Positions 16,351 through 23,384 of a stretch of DNA of 39,882 nucleotides are shown in pieces. Position 1 is the stretch's first letter; each line of letters starts with the position of its first letter. The stretch covers positions 1-39,882 of the forward strand of contig JAISYF010000173.1 of the NCBI GenBank assembly GCA_031270065.1, in the 5' to 3' direction. Both the position numbers and the translations under genes were made by a program. This DNA comes from Prevotellaceae bacterium. GTDB lineage: Bacteria > Bacteroidota > Bacteroidia > Bacteroidales > Paludibacteraceae. Below the pieces are notes generated by a model. That model saw only the letters and a program-made list of their open reading frames with translations. It ran no database searches and was not told the DNA's origin.

Positions 16351-16427
16351 AACTTATTGATTTTATTTTGTGCAAAGATAATACTTTTTTTGGGAATAAA
16401 AAAATTTTTGGGCATTTTTTTTCGATT

Positions 16428-16492
16428 ATTTTGTCATTTGCAGAAAACTTTTTTTGTTTTATTTTTGCAAAAAAAAAATTTAATTAATGCAG
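16428..16492 (+). repeat. Inverted orphan copy of the 416-aa gene promoter and start codon
   Basis: Bases 16428-16492 repeat, on the plus strand, the minus-strand sequence about 5143-5078: box TTTTGTCA (16429-16436), 23 bases, TATTTTTG (16460-16467), a run of A, then TAATTAATGCAG. Only one or two bases differ. In the 416-aa gene ATGCAG is the start; here it opens a frame of 21 codons running into an unrelated short repeat. This looks like a duplicated and broken gene start, possibly marking the original right part of the prophage. Confidence 0.75.
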
Positions 16493-16496
16493 TGCC

Positions 16497-16540
16497 GCTT
16501 CGACAGGCTCAGCAACCTTGCTTCGACAGGCTCAGCAACC
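16497..16540. repeat. Two copies of a 21-bp direct repeat
   Basis: Units at 16497-16517 and 16520-16540, reading GCTTCGACAGGCTCAGCAAC plus a final C, separated by two bases. The higher GC content than the surroundings suggests an interspersed host repeat that entered next to the duplicated promoter. Confidence 0.75.
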
Positions 16541-16560
16541 GTAAATCCGTAGGATTGAAA

Positions 16561-16680
16561 CTATAAACCCCTCTGTCCTTTGGACATCTTCCCTTTATTA
16601 AAGGGGAGAAATGGGTGTTTCATTGTATTCTTTAACTTTGTTTATACCCTGTTCCCCTCTTTAATAAAGGGGGGGACGCG
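16561..16680. repeat. Interspersed palindromic repeat with CCCTTTATTAAAGGGG hairpins
   Basis: CCCTTTATTAAAGGGG (16591-16606) and CCCCTCTTTAATAAAGGGGG (about 16653-16672) are each self-complementary and are inverted copies of one another with flanking GAGAA/TTCCC. No coding frame. This is a REP- or MITE-like non-coding repeat. The whole interval 16351-17047 contains only repeats. Confidence 0.55.
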
Positions 16681-16760
16681 GTAGCGCGGAGAGTTAAAAT
16701 TTAAACTGTTTTTTTTGTATTGCGTTGCTATACTCTATTGATTTACAGGGCATTGCCTTT

Positions 16761-16878
16761 AAAATTCTGACATCTTTATTCTTTAATCTTTTATATATTA
16801 CTGTCCGCTAAACATTTTTTTGAGCAAAAAAATGTTTAGCGGACAGTAATAATTTAAAAAGAATAAAGATAGAATTTT
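16761..16878. repeat. Long palindrome with perfect 54-base core (TTAGCGGACAGTAAT family), copy A
   Basis: Core 16797-16850: ATTACTGTCCGCTAAACATT on the left and its exact complement on the right, around TTTTTGAGCAAAAA. The pairing continues outward: AAAATTCT (16761-16768) with AGAATTTT (16871-16878), and ATCTTTATTCTTTAA with TTTAAAAAGAATAAAGAT. A nearly identical core recurs at 18932-18985, a half copy at 16937-16961 and part of an arm at 118-133. It could act as a bidirectional terminator or be a miniature mobile element. Confidence 0.8.
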
Positions 16879-16936
16879 AAAAAAATCTTGCACAAGTCTT
16901 TGTTCTTTTAGCGTAGCGGTCTTTGTTCTTTGTTCT

Positions 16937-16961
16937 AAAAATATTTAGCGGACAGTAATAT
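16937..16961. repeat. Half copy of the TTAGCGGACAGTAAT palindrome
   Basis: AAAAATATTTAGCGGACAGT followed by AATAT matches the right arm of the copy at 18932-18985 better than the nearer copy at 16797-16850 (ATATT, not ATGTT, before TAGCGG). The left arm is absent. Short TCTTTGTTCT repeats lie just before it (about 16897-16935). Confidence 0.65.
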
Positions 16962-17047
16962 CTTTTATACAATTTTAATGCGTTTGCCATGAAAAAATCC
17001 TTTTGCGCTTTTTTATTTCAAAAAAATGTATTAATTTTGCAAAATAA

Positions 17048-17236
17048 CAAACCTTATACGAATTGAGAATTGAGAATTGAGAATTGAGAATTGAGAATGA
17101 AAAACTAAAATCATTAAAAGAAGAAAGTTTTTTAAATTTTAATACCGATAGTTATCTGTAAAATTATGAATTTTTCATTTTCAACTTTTATTCGTGTAGT
17201 CAGTCTGGTTAGCGGTTAAAAATAAATTTAAAACAG
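17048..17236 (+). repeat. Long direct repeat, copy 1, with five AATTGAG units, ending at the thiolase start codon
   Basis: Starts AACCTTATACG, then five tandem heptamers AATTGAG, then a unique part including ACCGATAGTTATCTGTAAAA and CTTTTATTCGTGT, and a leader TTAAAAATAAATTTAAAACAG directly before the ATG at 17237. The second copy is at 21698-21896 with seven heptamers. The ends (AACCTTATACGAAT and ATTCGTGTGGTT in copy 2) are imperfect inverted repeats, like those of a miniature inverted-repeat element. No good Bacteroidota promoter could be picked out for the thiolase gene inside it. Confidence 0.8.
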
Positions 17237-18421
17237 ATGAAAAAAGAAGTTGTAATTCTCTCTGCTGCGCGTACTGCGATTGGCAGTTTTAATGGTGCTT
17301 TGAGTGGTTTTTCGGCTGTTCAATTCGGCACGATAGCGGCGAAAGAGGCAATCCGCCGAGCAGGTATTTCCCCTGAAATTATTGACGAAACCATAGCGGG
17401 CAACGTGCTTACAGCAGGCGCAGGGCAAAATCCTGCACGTCAAATAGCAATCCACGCGGGAGTGCCTGTGGAAAAACCCGCAATGACTTTGAATATCGTA
17501 TGCGGTTCGGGCTTGCGCTCGGTGTCGCTTGCGGCGCAGATTATCGCACTCGGCGATGCAGATGTTATTCTCTGTGGCGGCGTGGAAAGTATGACCAATG
17601 CGCCGTATCTGCTGCCAAACGCCCGCAACGGCTATCGAATGGGCGATGGGCAAATTGTCGATTCTATGATAAAAGACGGCTTGACAGAGGCGTTTTCGCT
17701 TGTACACATGGGAATGACGGCGGAAAATATTGCGGAAAAATGGGGCATTTCGCGCGAAGAACAAGATGAATTTGCGCTGCAAAGTCAGTTGAAATGCGAG
17801 CAAGCGCAAAAAACGGGAAAATTCCGAGAGGAAATTGTGCCTGTGGAAATTCCGCAAAAAAAAGGTGAGCCGAAAATCTTTGATACAGACGAATTTCCGC
17901 GTGCAGGCACAACGCTTGACGCTTTGGCAAGACTGCGCCCCGCCTTCAAAAAAGACGGATCCGTTACCGCAGGCAATGCATCGGGCATTAATGACGGCGC
18001 GGCGTTTCTCGTACTTATGTCGAAAGAAAAAGCCGACGAACTCGGCTTAAAACCGTTAGCCAAGATAAAATCTTACGGCACAGCAGGGATTGACCCGCAA
18101 ATTATGGGTTACGCACCCGTTTTTGCCACGCAAAAAGCGTTGAAAATGGCAGAAATGAAAATTGAGGACATCGAACTTGTTGAGGCGAATGAGGCGTTTG
18201 CCTCGCAGTCAATCGCCGTTGTGCGCGATTTGAAACTCAACCCCGAAATCGTAAATGTCAATGGCGGCGCAATTGCTCTTGGACACCCGATAGGTGCGTC
18301 AGGCGCGCGGATTTTGACCTCGCTAATCTATGAAATGAAACGCCGAAACGCTAAAAATGGACTTGCAACACTCTGCATTGGCGGCGGAATGGGAACGGCA
18401 GTGATTATAGAAAATTTATAG
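17237..18421 (+). CDS. atoB: Acetyl-CoA C-acetyltransferase (thiolase II)
   Basis: 394 aa, full length for biosynthetic thiolases. Condenses two acetyl-CoA to acetoacetyl-CoA or runs the reverse; cytoplasmic tetramer. Catalytic residues are in place: acyl-accepting Cys89 in [10 protein letters not shown], His350 in [16 protein letters not shown], and Cys380 in [12 protein letters not shown]. The N-terminal [18 protein letters not shown] and the [14 protein letters not shown] block are standard. No acetoacetate or butyrate pathway partner lies next to it, so the route it serves here is unknown; in anaerobic Bacteroidota it often serves amino-acid fermentation to butyrate. The stop overlaps that of the convergent SufT-like gene by 6 bases. 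The leader is the direct repeat 17048-17236. Confidence 0.95.
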   Translation: MKKEVVILSAARTAIGSFNGALSGFSAVQFGTIAAKEAIRRAGISPEIIDETIAGNVLTAGAGQNPARQIAIHAGVPVEKPAMTLNIVCGSGLRSVSLAAQIIALGDADVILCGGVESMTNAPYLLPNARNGYRMGDGQIVDSMIKDGLTEAFSLVHMGMTAENIAEKWGISREEQDEFALQSQLKCEQAQKTGKFREEIVPVEIPQKKGEPKIFDTDEFPRAGTTLDALARLRPAFKKDGSVTAGNASGINDGAAFLVLMSKEKADELGLKPLAKIKSYGTAGIDPQIMGYAPVFATQKALKMAEMKIEDIELVEANEAFASQSIAVVRDLKLNPEIVNVNGGAIALGHPIGASGARILTSLIYEMKRRNAKNGLATLCIGGGMGTAVIIENL

Positions 18422-18733
18422 TAGCCCAAGTTCAAGTTTTGCCTCCTCGCTCATCATTTCTTTGTCCCATTCGGGCTCAAAAACGAGGTTTATTTCAACA
18501 AAGGCAACTCCTTGAACAGCAGACACTTTCATTTTAACGTCTTCTAAAATATAGTCGGCGGCAGGACAATTCGGCGCGGTAAGAGTCATTGTGATTTCTA
18601 CCTCGCCGTTTTCTGTGCAATTCACCCCATAAATCAGCCCAAGATTGTATATATCAACAGGAATTTCCGGGTCATAAACGGTTTTCAGCACTGCCGCAAT
18701 GCGCTCTTCAAGTTCTAAAAATTGGTTATTCAT
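18416..18733 (-). CDS. MIP18/DUF59-family Fe-S assembly protein (SufT-like)
   Basis: 105 aa from [16 protein letters not shown]; an upstream in-frame ATG would add 20 residues over the TATTTTTGCAAA promoter-like sequence, so I use 18733. Hallmarks: [19 protein letters not shown] and [16 protein letters not shown], the latter with the conserved Cys thought to be involved in metal or cluster transfer. Family members (SufT, PaaD-like) help maturation of Fe-S proteins; in Bacteroidota they usually sit in the suf operon near sufE, sufB, sufC, sufD and sufS. Here it stands alone, while a sufE lies 13 kb away within the prophage. A leading -7 element TATTTTTG on the minus strand precedes the start. 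Confidence 0.88.
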   Translation of the reverse strand: MNNQFLELEERIAAVLKTVYDPEIPVDIYNLGLIYGVNCTENGEVEITMTLTAPNCPAADYILEDVKMKVSAVQGVAFVEINLVFEPEWDKEMMSEEAKLELGLL

Positions 18734-18836
18734 ATTTTTATTTTTGCAAATATTTTTTTGCAAAGATAACATAAAATTTTCAATTACACACAAACTTGGG
18801 ACAATTCAATTTGAAAATACAAAAATGCAATTTGAA

Positions 18837-18893
18837 AATTTGAATATTTGAAGATTTGAAATTAAAATCCCCAAATCTTCAAATATTCAAATT
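18837..18893. repeat. Perfect 21-bp inverted repeat of TTTGAA-rich sequence
   Basis: Left arm 18837-18857 begins AATTTGAATATTTGAAG; right arm 18873-18893 is its exact complement; loop of 15 bases. Flanking TTTGAAAATT and AATTTTCAAATTTTC motifs (18831-18930) extend the pairing imperfectly. It lies in the divergent gap between the SufT-like gene and rsmD, next to the palindrome at 18932. Confidence 0.8.
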
Positions 18894-18931
18894 GAATTTT
18901 CAAATTTTCAAATCCTCAAATTTTCAAATTT

Positions 18932-18985
18932 ATTACTGTCCGCTAAATATTTTTTTGAGCAAAAAAATATTTAGCGGACAGTAAT
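18932..18985. repeat. 54-base palindrome (TTAGCGGACAGTAAT family), copy B
   Basis: ATTACTGTCCGCTAAATATT, then TTTTTGAGCAAAAA, then the exact complement. It differs from copy A (16797-16850) by a compensated change in both arms (TAAATATT here, TAAACATT there), so base pairing has been kept while the sequence changed. Located in the divergent region between the SufT-like gene and rsmD, so it is not simply a terminator for either. Confidence 0.85.
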
Positions 18986-19064
18986 AAAAAAATTTATAGG
19001 AGAAAAGTACAATTTTTTTCTTAAATTTGCATTTTAAAAAAAACAAAATTTAAGATAAAAAAAA

Positions 19065-19595
19065 ATGCGTATAATCAGCGGAAAATTTAAAGGGTTGAGG
19101 TTTGAGCCGCCGAAGGACATTACGGCGCGCCCGACAACCGATTTTGCAAAGGAAAGTTTGTTTAATGTGCTGGGTAATTACATTGATTTTGAGGATGTTA
19201 CGGTATTGGATTTGTTCGCAGGAACGGGCAGCATCAGTTACGAATTTATTTCTCGCGGGGCAAAATCCGTTACCGCTATCGAAATGAGCAACACGCAGAT
19301 TAATTTTATAAAAAAAACGATTAATAATCTGAAAATCAACAATTTACGTGTCTACAAAAGTGAGGTTTTTAGATATTTGGAAAAATGTGGCGAAAGTTAT
19401 GATTTGATTTTTGCCGACCCGCCCTATCAAATGCTCGATATTGATAAAATTCCTGCTCTAATTTTTAATAATAACTTGTTGAAAATCAGTGGAATATTTG
19501 TGCTTGAACATGGAAAAAACCTTGATTTTTCCGAACATAAAAATTTTCTCGAACAGAGAAACTACGGCAATGTGCATTTTTCGTTTTTCAGATAA
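19065..19595 (+). CDS. rsmD: 16S rRNA (guanine(966)-N(2))-methyltransferase RsmD
   Basis: 176 aa, normal family length. SAM-dependent methylation of G966 in helix 31 of 16S rRNA during small-subunit assembly. Signature parts: MRIISGKFKGLRF at the start, ARPTTDFAKESLFNVL at 21-36, the SAM loop VLDLFAGTGSISYEF near 47-61, and the catalytic FADPPYQ at 116-122. The start has a -7 element TAAATTTG at 19022-19029. The C-terminus is short but complete for Bacteroidota members. It is followed by the 20-bp inverted repeat at 19612-19661, and the neighbouring genes are functionally unrelated. Confidence 0.93.
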   Translation: MRIISGKFKGLRFEPPKDITARPTTDFAKESLFNVLGNYIDFEDVTVLDLFAGTGSISYEFISRGAKSVTAIEMSNTQINFIKKTINNLKINNLRVYKSEVFRYLEKCGESYDLIFADPPYQMLDIDKIPALIFNNNLLKISGIFVLEHGKNLDFSEHKNFLEQRNYGNVHFSFFR

Positions 19596-19611
19596 AAAAA
19601 TATGGATACCT

Positions 19612-19661
19612 GTCAAGTTTCACAACGTTGCTGCTATCAACAACGTTGTGAAACTTGACAC
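19612..19661. repeat. Perfect 20-bp inverted repeat after rsmD
   Basis: TGTCAAGTTTCACAACGTTG (19612-19631), a 10-base loop, then the exact complement (19642-19661). No T run follows, so it is not a classical terminator, though as RNA it would form a very stable hairpin. Its GC content is higher than the flanks. It may be an interspersed palindrome. Confidence 0.85.
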
Positions 19662-19728
19662 TATTCATAAAATATTTTTCTATTTCATTTGTCTACATTA
19701 GCAGAATATCATTAAAAAAAATAAAAAA

Positions 19729-20019
19729 ATGAATATCTTTTACATCAGCATTGGAATTGTAATATTGATATGGTTTATTGGTAATTTGTTTCGCAGGCAA
19801 AAGAACAAAAATAAAGTCATTTGCGTGATTGAGAGTAATTGTACGGGCTGTCGGCGTTGCGTCAAAAGATGCAATCGCAAAGTATTGGAAACAGTGAAAA
19901 ACGAAACGGAAACTCTTGCCATAGTGAAATACCCCGACAAATGTACCGCTTGCGGCGATTGTTTGAGCAAATGCAAATTCAATGCGCTAAAATTAGTTGA
20001 ACGGGCAAAATCATCATAA
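19729..20019 (+). CDS. Membrane-anchored 2[4Fe-4S] ferredoxin-type protein
   Basis: 96 aa. An N-terminal membrane helix (residues 2-21, NIFYISIGIVILIWFIGNLF) is followed by a basic stretch (FRRQKNKNK), so the cluster domain should stay in the cytoplasm. Two CxxCxxCxxxC motifs: Cys38-41-44-48 and Cys72-75-78-82, the arrangement of bacterial 2[4Fe-4S] ferredoxins. Role: low-potential electron transfer at the membrane. It may supply electrons to the NrdG-like activase encoded next, which needs a reductant, but this is only suggested by adjacency (152-base gap). Confidence 0.85.
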   Translation: MNIFYISIGIVILIWFIGNLFRRQKNKNKVICVIESNCTGCRRCVKRCNRKVLETVKNETETLAIVKYPDKCTACGDCLSKCKFNALKLVERAKSS

Positions 20020-20171
20020 TCAACCCAAATTATTCAACCCCGAATTCTATGATTTTCAGACGCTATGCTTAAATACTGTAACCTCGACACAGTTTTTTTA
20101 ATTTCCAACGTATTGTCATATCAAAAACTTTTTGTAACTTTGCCGTCTAAAATTGATAAAAAGCAATAAAA

Positions 20172-20663
20172 ATGCTCAAATACCACTCTCACGACATTGT
20201 TTTTCAAGAAATTCCCAACGAAACCACACTTGCAATAAACATTACAAATTGCCCTAATCGTTGCGCAGGCTGCCACAGTCAGCATTTGCAGCAGGACACA
20301 GGCGAGGAATTGACTGAAAATGTATTGTCGGCTTTGCTTGAAAAATACGGCAATGCTGTTACCTGCGTCTGTTTTATGGGCGGCGACAATGAGCCGAAAG
20401 AGGTGTTGCGTTTGGCAGGGTTTGTTAAAAATATTCCATTTTACAAAAAAATGGAATGTTTAAAAATCAAAACCGCGTGGTATTCTGGCAAACCTGCCGT
20501 TTTCAGCGGTGCAGAACAAATTTTTGATTATATCAAAATCGGCGCGTATGTGGAAAAATCAGGCGGATTGAATTCGGTAACGACAAATCAAAGATTATAC
20601 AAAATTGAAAATGAAAATTTGATTGATATTACCGAAAAAATGAGAAAAAAAGATTTTTTTTAA
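20172..20663 (+). CDS. nrdG: NrdG-like anaerobic ribonucleotide reductase activating protein (radical SAM)
   Basis: 163 aa, right length for NrdG. The CX3CX2C cluster motif is Cys27-Cys31-Cys34 (NCPNRCAGCHSQHLQ), followed by the FMGGDNEP SAM-binding glycine motif. NrdG uses SAM and a [4Fe-4S] cluster to put the glycyl radical on the class III reductase NrdD, for DNA precursor synthesis without oxygen. No nrdD is in the window, so the assignment to NrdD rests on family resemblance; an activase for another glycyl-radical enzyme is possible. The C-terminal third (DYIKIGAYVEKSGGLNSVTTNQRLYKI) matches the Bacteroidota subgroup. Implies an anaerobic or facultative host. Confidence 0.85.
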   Translation: MLKYHSHDIVFQEIPNETTLAINITNCPNRCAGCHSQHLQQDTGEELTENVLSALLEKYGNAVTCVCFMGGDNEPKEVLRLAGFVKNIPFYKKMECLKIKTAWYSGKPAVFSGAEQIFDYIKIGAYVEKSGGLNSVTTNQRLYKIENENLIDITEKMRKKDFF

Positions 20664-20690
20664 AACTGTTAAACAAAAAAATATTCAAAA

Positions 20691-21665
20691 ATGAAACCGT
20701 TATTTTTAATTTTTTCAACAATCTTTCCATTGTCATTGTTTGCGCAATTTGACGGAATTGTCGGCAGCGTGGGTTGTAAAGCAATTCACGTTGATGATGC
20801 GCGGTTTGTGGAATGGGCATCGGACTGCGAAATTATGCGCGGTTATCAAGATATTGCGCGGAAGCAACTCGGTTTCGTCTTTTTTGGCGATGCGGAATCT
20901 GCCATTGGCAAAGCCAGCAAAACCACCACTGAGGCGGTGAGTTTGGGAGATGGCGGCACTGCCGTTCTCACCTTTCAAACGCCGATTGTCAACGGTGAGG
21001 GCGCAGATTTTGCAGTGTTTGAAAACTCGTTTAGCGACGCCTTTCTCGAACTCGCCTTTGTGGAAATCTCCTCTGACGGTGAGCATTATTTTCGTTTCCC
21101 TGCAACGTCTAACACGCAAACAGAAACGCAGGTCACAAGTTCAGGCTTGATTGACGCAACGAAAATCAACAATCTTGCAGGAAAATACCGTATAGGCTGG
21201 GGTACGCCGTTCGATTTGGAGGAATTGCCCGAAAACGAAAATTTAGACAAAAACGATGTTACGCACGTCAAAATTATTGACGTTGTTGGCACAATCAACC
21301 CCGAATTTGCCTCGCACGATTCCGAAAACAACATAATTAACGACCCTTACCCGACTGCGTTTGCCGGGTATGGCTCTGGCGGGTTCGACCTCACAGGCAT
21401 CGGTGTTATTCACAATCAAAATAATCTTGCTGTAAAAGAAATTGAGCAGCCGAGAATTTTTATTTATAACAACGGCGTAGAACTAAAAATTGAAAATGCA
21501 AAATTGAATATTGAAAATGTAGAAATTTTCGATATTTCAGGCAAAAAACTAAATAATTTTCAATTTTCAATTTTTAATTTTCAATTAAAAATTGATATTT
21601 CCGCATTGCCCAAAGGCGTTTATTTAATAAAAACAGGTAATTTTGCCGAAAAATTTGTAAAATAA
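20691..21665 (+). CDS. T9SS-secreted cell surface protein
   Basis: 324 aa. Signal peptide at 1-19 (MKPLFLIFSTIFPLSLFAQ). The body (20-260) is rich in Gly, Asp and aromatic residues, with LGDGGTAVLTFQTPIVNGEGADFAVFENSF and GYGSGGFDLTGIGVIH; I recognise the GEGADFAVFEN style from Bacteroidota surface proteins found beside YncE-like lipoproteins. The end (about 265-324) is a type A T9SS sorting domain, VEIFDISGKKL to LPKGVYLIKTGNFAEKFVK. An A/T-rich inverted repeat is translated within that domain (21484-21519 and 21554-21595). Together with the following beta-propeller lipoprotein it resembles cobalamin-capture loci (BtuG-type), but no btuB or riboswitch is seen. Confidence 0.78.
   Translation: MKPLFLIFSTIFPLSLFAQFDGIVGSVGCKAIHVDDARFVEWASDCEIMRGYQDIARKQLGFVFFGDAESAIGKASKTTTEAVSLGDGGTAVLTFQTPIVNGEGADFAVFENSFSDAFLELAFVEISSDGEHYFRFPATSNTQTETQVTSSGLIDATKINNLAGKYRIGWGTPFDLEELPENENLDKNDVTHVKIIDVVGTINPEFASHDSENNIINDPYPTAFAGYGSGGFDLTGIGVIHNQNNLAVKEIEQPRIFIYNNGVELKIENAKLNIENVEIFDISGKKLNNFQFSIFNFQLKIDISALPKGVYLIKTGNFAEKFVK
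21484..21595. repeat. Inverted low-complexity repeat inside the T9SS sorting domain
   Basis: The left part (21484-21519, TTGAAAAT repeats) is complementary to the right part (21554-21595, ATTTTCAA repeats). It is translated as LKIENAKLNIENVEIF and NNFQFSIFNFQLKIDIS, so the repeat adds a loop between two strands of the domain while keeping the frame. Confidence 0.6.
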
Positions 21666-21697
21666 AACCATAACATAATGATTAATTACAACCACAA

Positions 21698-21896
21698 ACC
21701 TTATACGAATTGAGAATTGAGAATTGAGAATTGAGAATTGAGAATTGAGAATTGAGAATGAAAAACTAAAATCATTAAAAGTAGAAAGATTGAGAATTTT
21801 TTTTAATTTTAATACCGATAGTTATCTGTAAAATTATGAATTTTTCATTTTCAACTTTTATTCGTGTGGTTAGTGGTTAAAAATAAATTTAAACAG
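21698..21896 (+). repeat. Long direct repeat, copy 2, with seven AATTGAG units, ending at a start codon
   Basis: Second copy of 17048-17236: same AACCTTATACG start, seven (not five) AATTGAG heptamers, same ACCGATAGTTATCTGTAAAA part and same TTAAAAATAAATTTAAACAG leader ending at ATG 21897. There are small differences between, including an added ATTGAGAATTTT. The two copies flank 4.5 kb and precede two unrelated genes, so the repeat replaces or supplies the 5' leader of both. Confidence 0.85.
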
Positions 21897-23000
21897 ATGA
21901 AAATACAAGTTAATCTTTTGACTGTCAGTGCATTGCTGATTACGTTAATTTTTTCCTCGTGCAAGTCTCCTGTGCAGCCAAAAGAGGAAAATTTAGTAGG
22001 AGAAAAAGGCTTTTTCCTGCTTAGCGAGGGTGCTTGGGGCGCAAACAACGCCTCGCTTGACTTCTATAACTGCGAAACAGGTGAATATTTGCAAAATATT
22101 TTTTCGCGTATCAATCCAAATATTGTCGGCGGATTGGGTGATGTTGGCAATGATTTGCAGATTTACGGCTCGCGTCTTTATGCCGTTATCAACTACTCGA
22201 ACTATGTTGAGGTAATGGACTTAAAAGGGCGTCATATCGGCGAGATTGAGGTAAAAAATTGCCGAAAAATCGCCTTCTGCAACGGCAAAGCCTACATAAC
22301 TTCCTACGGAGATGCGATTTACGGCGATGGCGAACACAATGGTTTTGTGGCGGAAATTGATACTGCTGATTTAAAAATTAAACGCACCATTGAAGTGGGT
22401 TACCAGCCCGATGGATTAGCGGTTTTTGGCGGAAAAATCTACGTTGCCAACTCTGGCGGTTACTGCCAAACATACGCAAATACGCTTTCAATTATTGATA
22501 TTGAAAATTTTACGGAACGAAAAATCGTTTCCGCGCTCAACTGCCAGATAGTTGAGCAAGACAACAACGGCAACCTTTTTATGATTTCCAACGGAAATTA
22601 CGCTGATGTAAATGCTGCGATTTACAAGGTTAATATGCAAACCGAAAGCATCGAAAAAATTGATATTTTCGCCTCGAATTTCTGCATTTCTGACGGCAAT
22701 TTGTATATTTTAAGCAATAATACAAATTGGGAAACTGGCGAAACCGTTGCAAAAAAATACGTTGTTTATAATATTGACAGCAAGCGCATTACTTCCGAAA
22801 ACTTTATCACAGACGGCACAGAGCACGAAATTCAGTTGTCGTATGGCATTGCCGTTAATCCTGTTACGAAAGAGATTTTGATAACCGACCAAAAAAGAGG
22901 CACCTCTGTCGGCGAAGTTTTCTGTTTTTCGCCTGACGGCGTTCAACTTTGGAAACAAACCACAGGTATTTTTCCAAAATACGCAGCGTTTTTGAAATAA
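21897..23000 (+). CDS. Surface lipoprotein with YncE/DUF5074-type beta-propeller
   Basis: 367 aa. The start ATG 21897 gives a lipoprotein signal MKIQVNLLTVSALLITLIFSSCKS with lipid-bearing Cys22 or so; the open frame upstream lies in the repeat. The rest is a run of propeller blades: YGSRLYAVINYSNYVEVMD, GKIYVANSGGYCQTYANTLSIID, DGNLYILSNNTNWETGE. YncE/DUF5074-type propellers on the Bacteroidota surface include BtuG, which captures cobalamin; the upstream T9SS gene fits that kind of locus, but a ligand cannot be read from the sequence. A strong terminator follows at 23005. Confidence 0.8.
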   Translation: MKIQVNLLTVSALLITLIFSSCKSPVQPKEENLVGEKGFFLLSEGAWGANNASLDFYNCETGEYLQNIFSRINPNIVGGLGDVGNDLQIYGSRLYAVINYSNYVEVMDLKGRHIGEIEVKNCRKIAFCNGKAYITSYGDAIYGDGEHNGFVAEIDTADLKIKRTIEVGYQPDGLAVFGGKIYVANSGGYCQTYANTLSIIDIENFTERKIVSALNCQIVEQDNNGNLFMISNGNYADVNAAIYKVNMQTESIEKIDIFASNFCISDGNLYILSNNTNWETGETVAKKYVVYNIDSKRITSENFITDGTEHEIQLSYGIAVNPVTKEILITDQKRGTSVGEVFCFSPDGVQLWKQTTGIFPKYAAFLK

Positions 23001-23004
23001 AAAA

Positions 23005-23040
23005 ATGCAGGGGCAGGTTTAAAACTTGCCCCTGCATTTT
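23005..23040 (+). terminator. Strong rho-independent terminator
   Basis: ATGCAGGGGCAGGTTT (23005-23020) pairs with AAAACTTGCCCCTGCAT (23021-23037), with one mismatch, then a run of T to 23044. Ends the beta-propeller gene; being flanked by A on the other side it may work in both directions and also end the leftward XRE gene. Confidence 0.9.
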
Positions 23041-23042
23041 TT

Positions 23043-23069
23043 TTGTGGAACTGACGGGAAATTCCACAA
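23043..23069. terminator. Second short hairpin, probable terminator of the leftward regulator genes
   Basis: TTGTGGAA (23043-23050) pairs with TTCCACAA (23062-23069). On the minus strand it is followed by a T run (AAAAAAAA at 23041-23044 complement region), and it lies just beyond the stop of the 81-aa gene at 23076. The boundary between host DNA and the right-hand element must be near here. Confidence 0.6.
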
Positions 23070-23075
23070 AAAATT

Positions 23076-23321
23076 TTATTGATTTTTTACCTGTTGCGAC
23101 TGTTGCAGTTTATTTCTTAAAAATTCATTTTCTGATACACCTGTAACAAGGTGGTACAAGTCAATAGTAGGGTAGAGTTCCAGCATACGCTGTAATATTT
23201 CCCCCGATACATTATTTCTCTTTTTGTCAAAAAAAGAGGTTGAAACATTTAGCAATTTTGATAATTTGTATTTGCTAACGCCCTGATTTTGTGCGTATTC
23301 TCTTATTCTTTCCGAAATCAT
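23076..23321 (-). CDS. Small helix-turn-helix protein (XRE-like)
   Basis: 81 aa. ISERIREYAQNQGVSKYKLSKLLNVSTSFF is a helix-turn-helix of the Cro/CI type, with the recognition helix beginning at VSTSFFDKKR; the later MLELYPTIDLYHLVTGVSENEF segment matches the end of Bacteroidota XRE proteins (the LLTG motif). Lacks a peptidase or sensing domain. Last gene of a leftward cluster with the 40-aa peptide and the 98-aa regulator. It probably takes part in lysogeny control of the right-hand element. Confidence 0.8.
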   Translation of the reverse strand: MISERIREYAQNQGVSKYKLSKLLNVSTSFFDKKRNNVSGEILQRMLELYPTIDLYHLVTGVSENEFLRNKLQQSQQVKNQ

Positions 23322-23384
23322 TTTATTTCTATTTTTTCCGTAATAGTACGTTTTATTGTTGTGCTTTTTTTGCGCGGTTTGTTT

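Noticed and set aside
16483-16554. Short rightward ORF starting ATGCAG behind the orphan promoter
   Set aside because: Only 21 codons, running through two direct repeats; the start is copied from the 416-aa gene.
17052-17098. Tandem AATTGAG units as a CRISPR array
   Set aside because: The unit is 7 bases with no spacers; it is a simple tandem repeat.
17228-17857. Long leftward open frame (209 codons) opposite the thiolase gene
   Set aside because: It is antisense to a well-conserved gene, is rich in His, Arg and Cys as shadow frames are, and matches no protein pattern.
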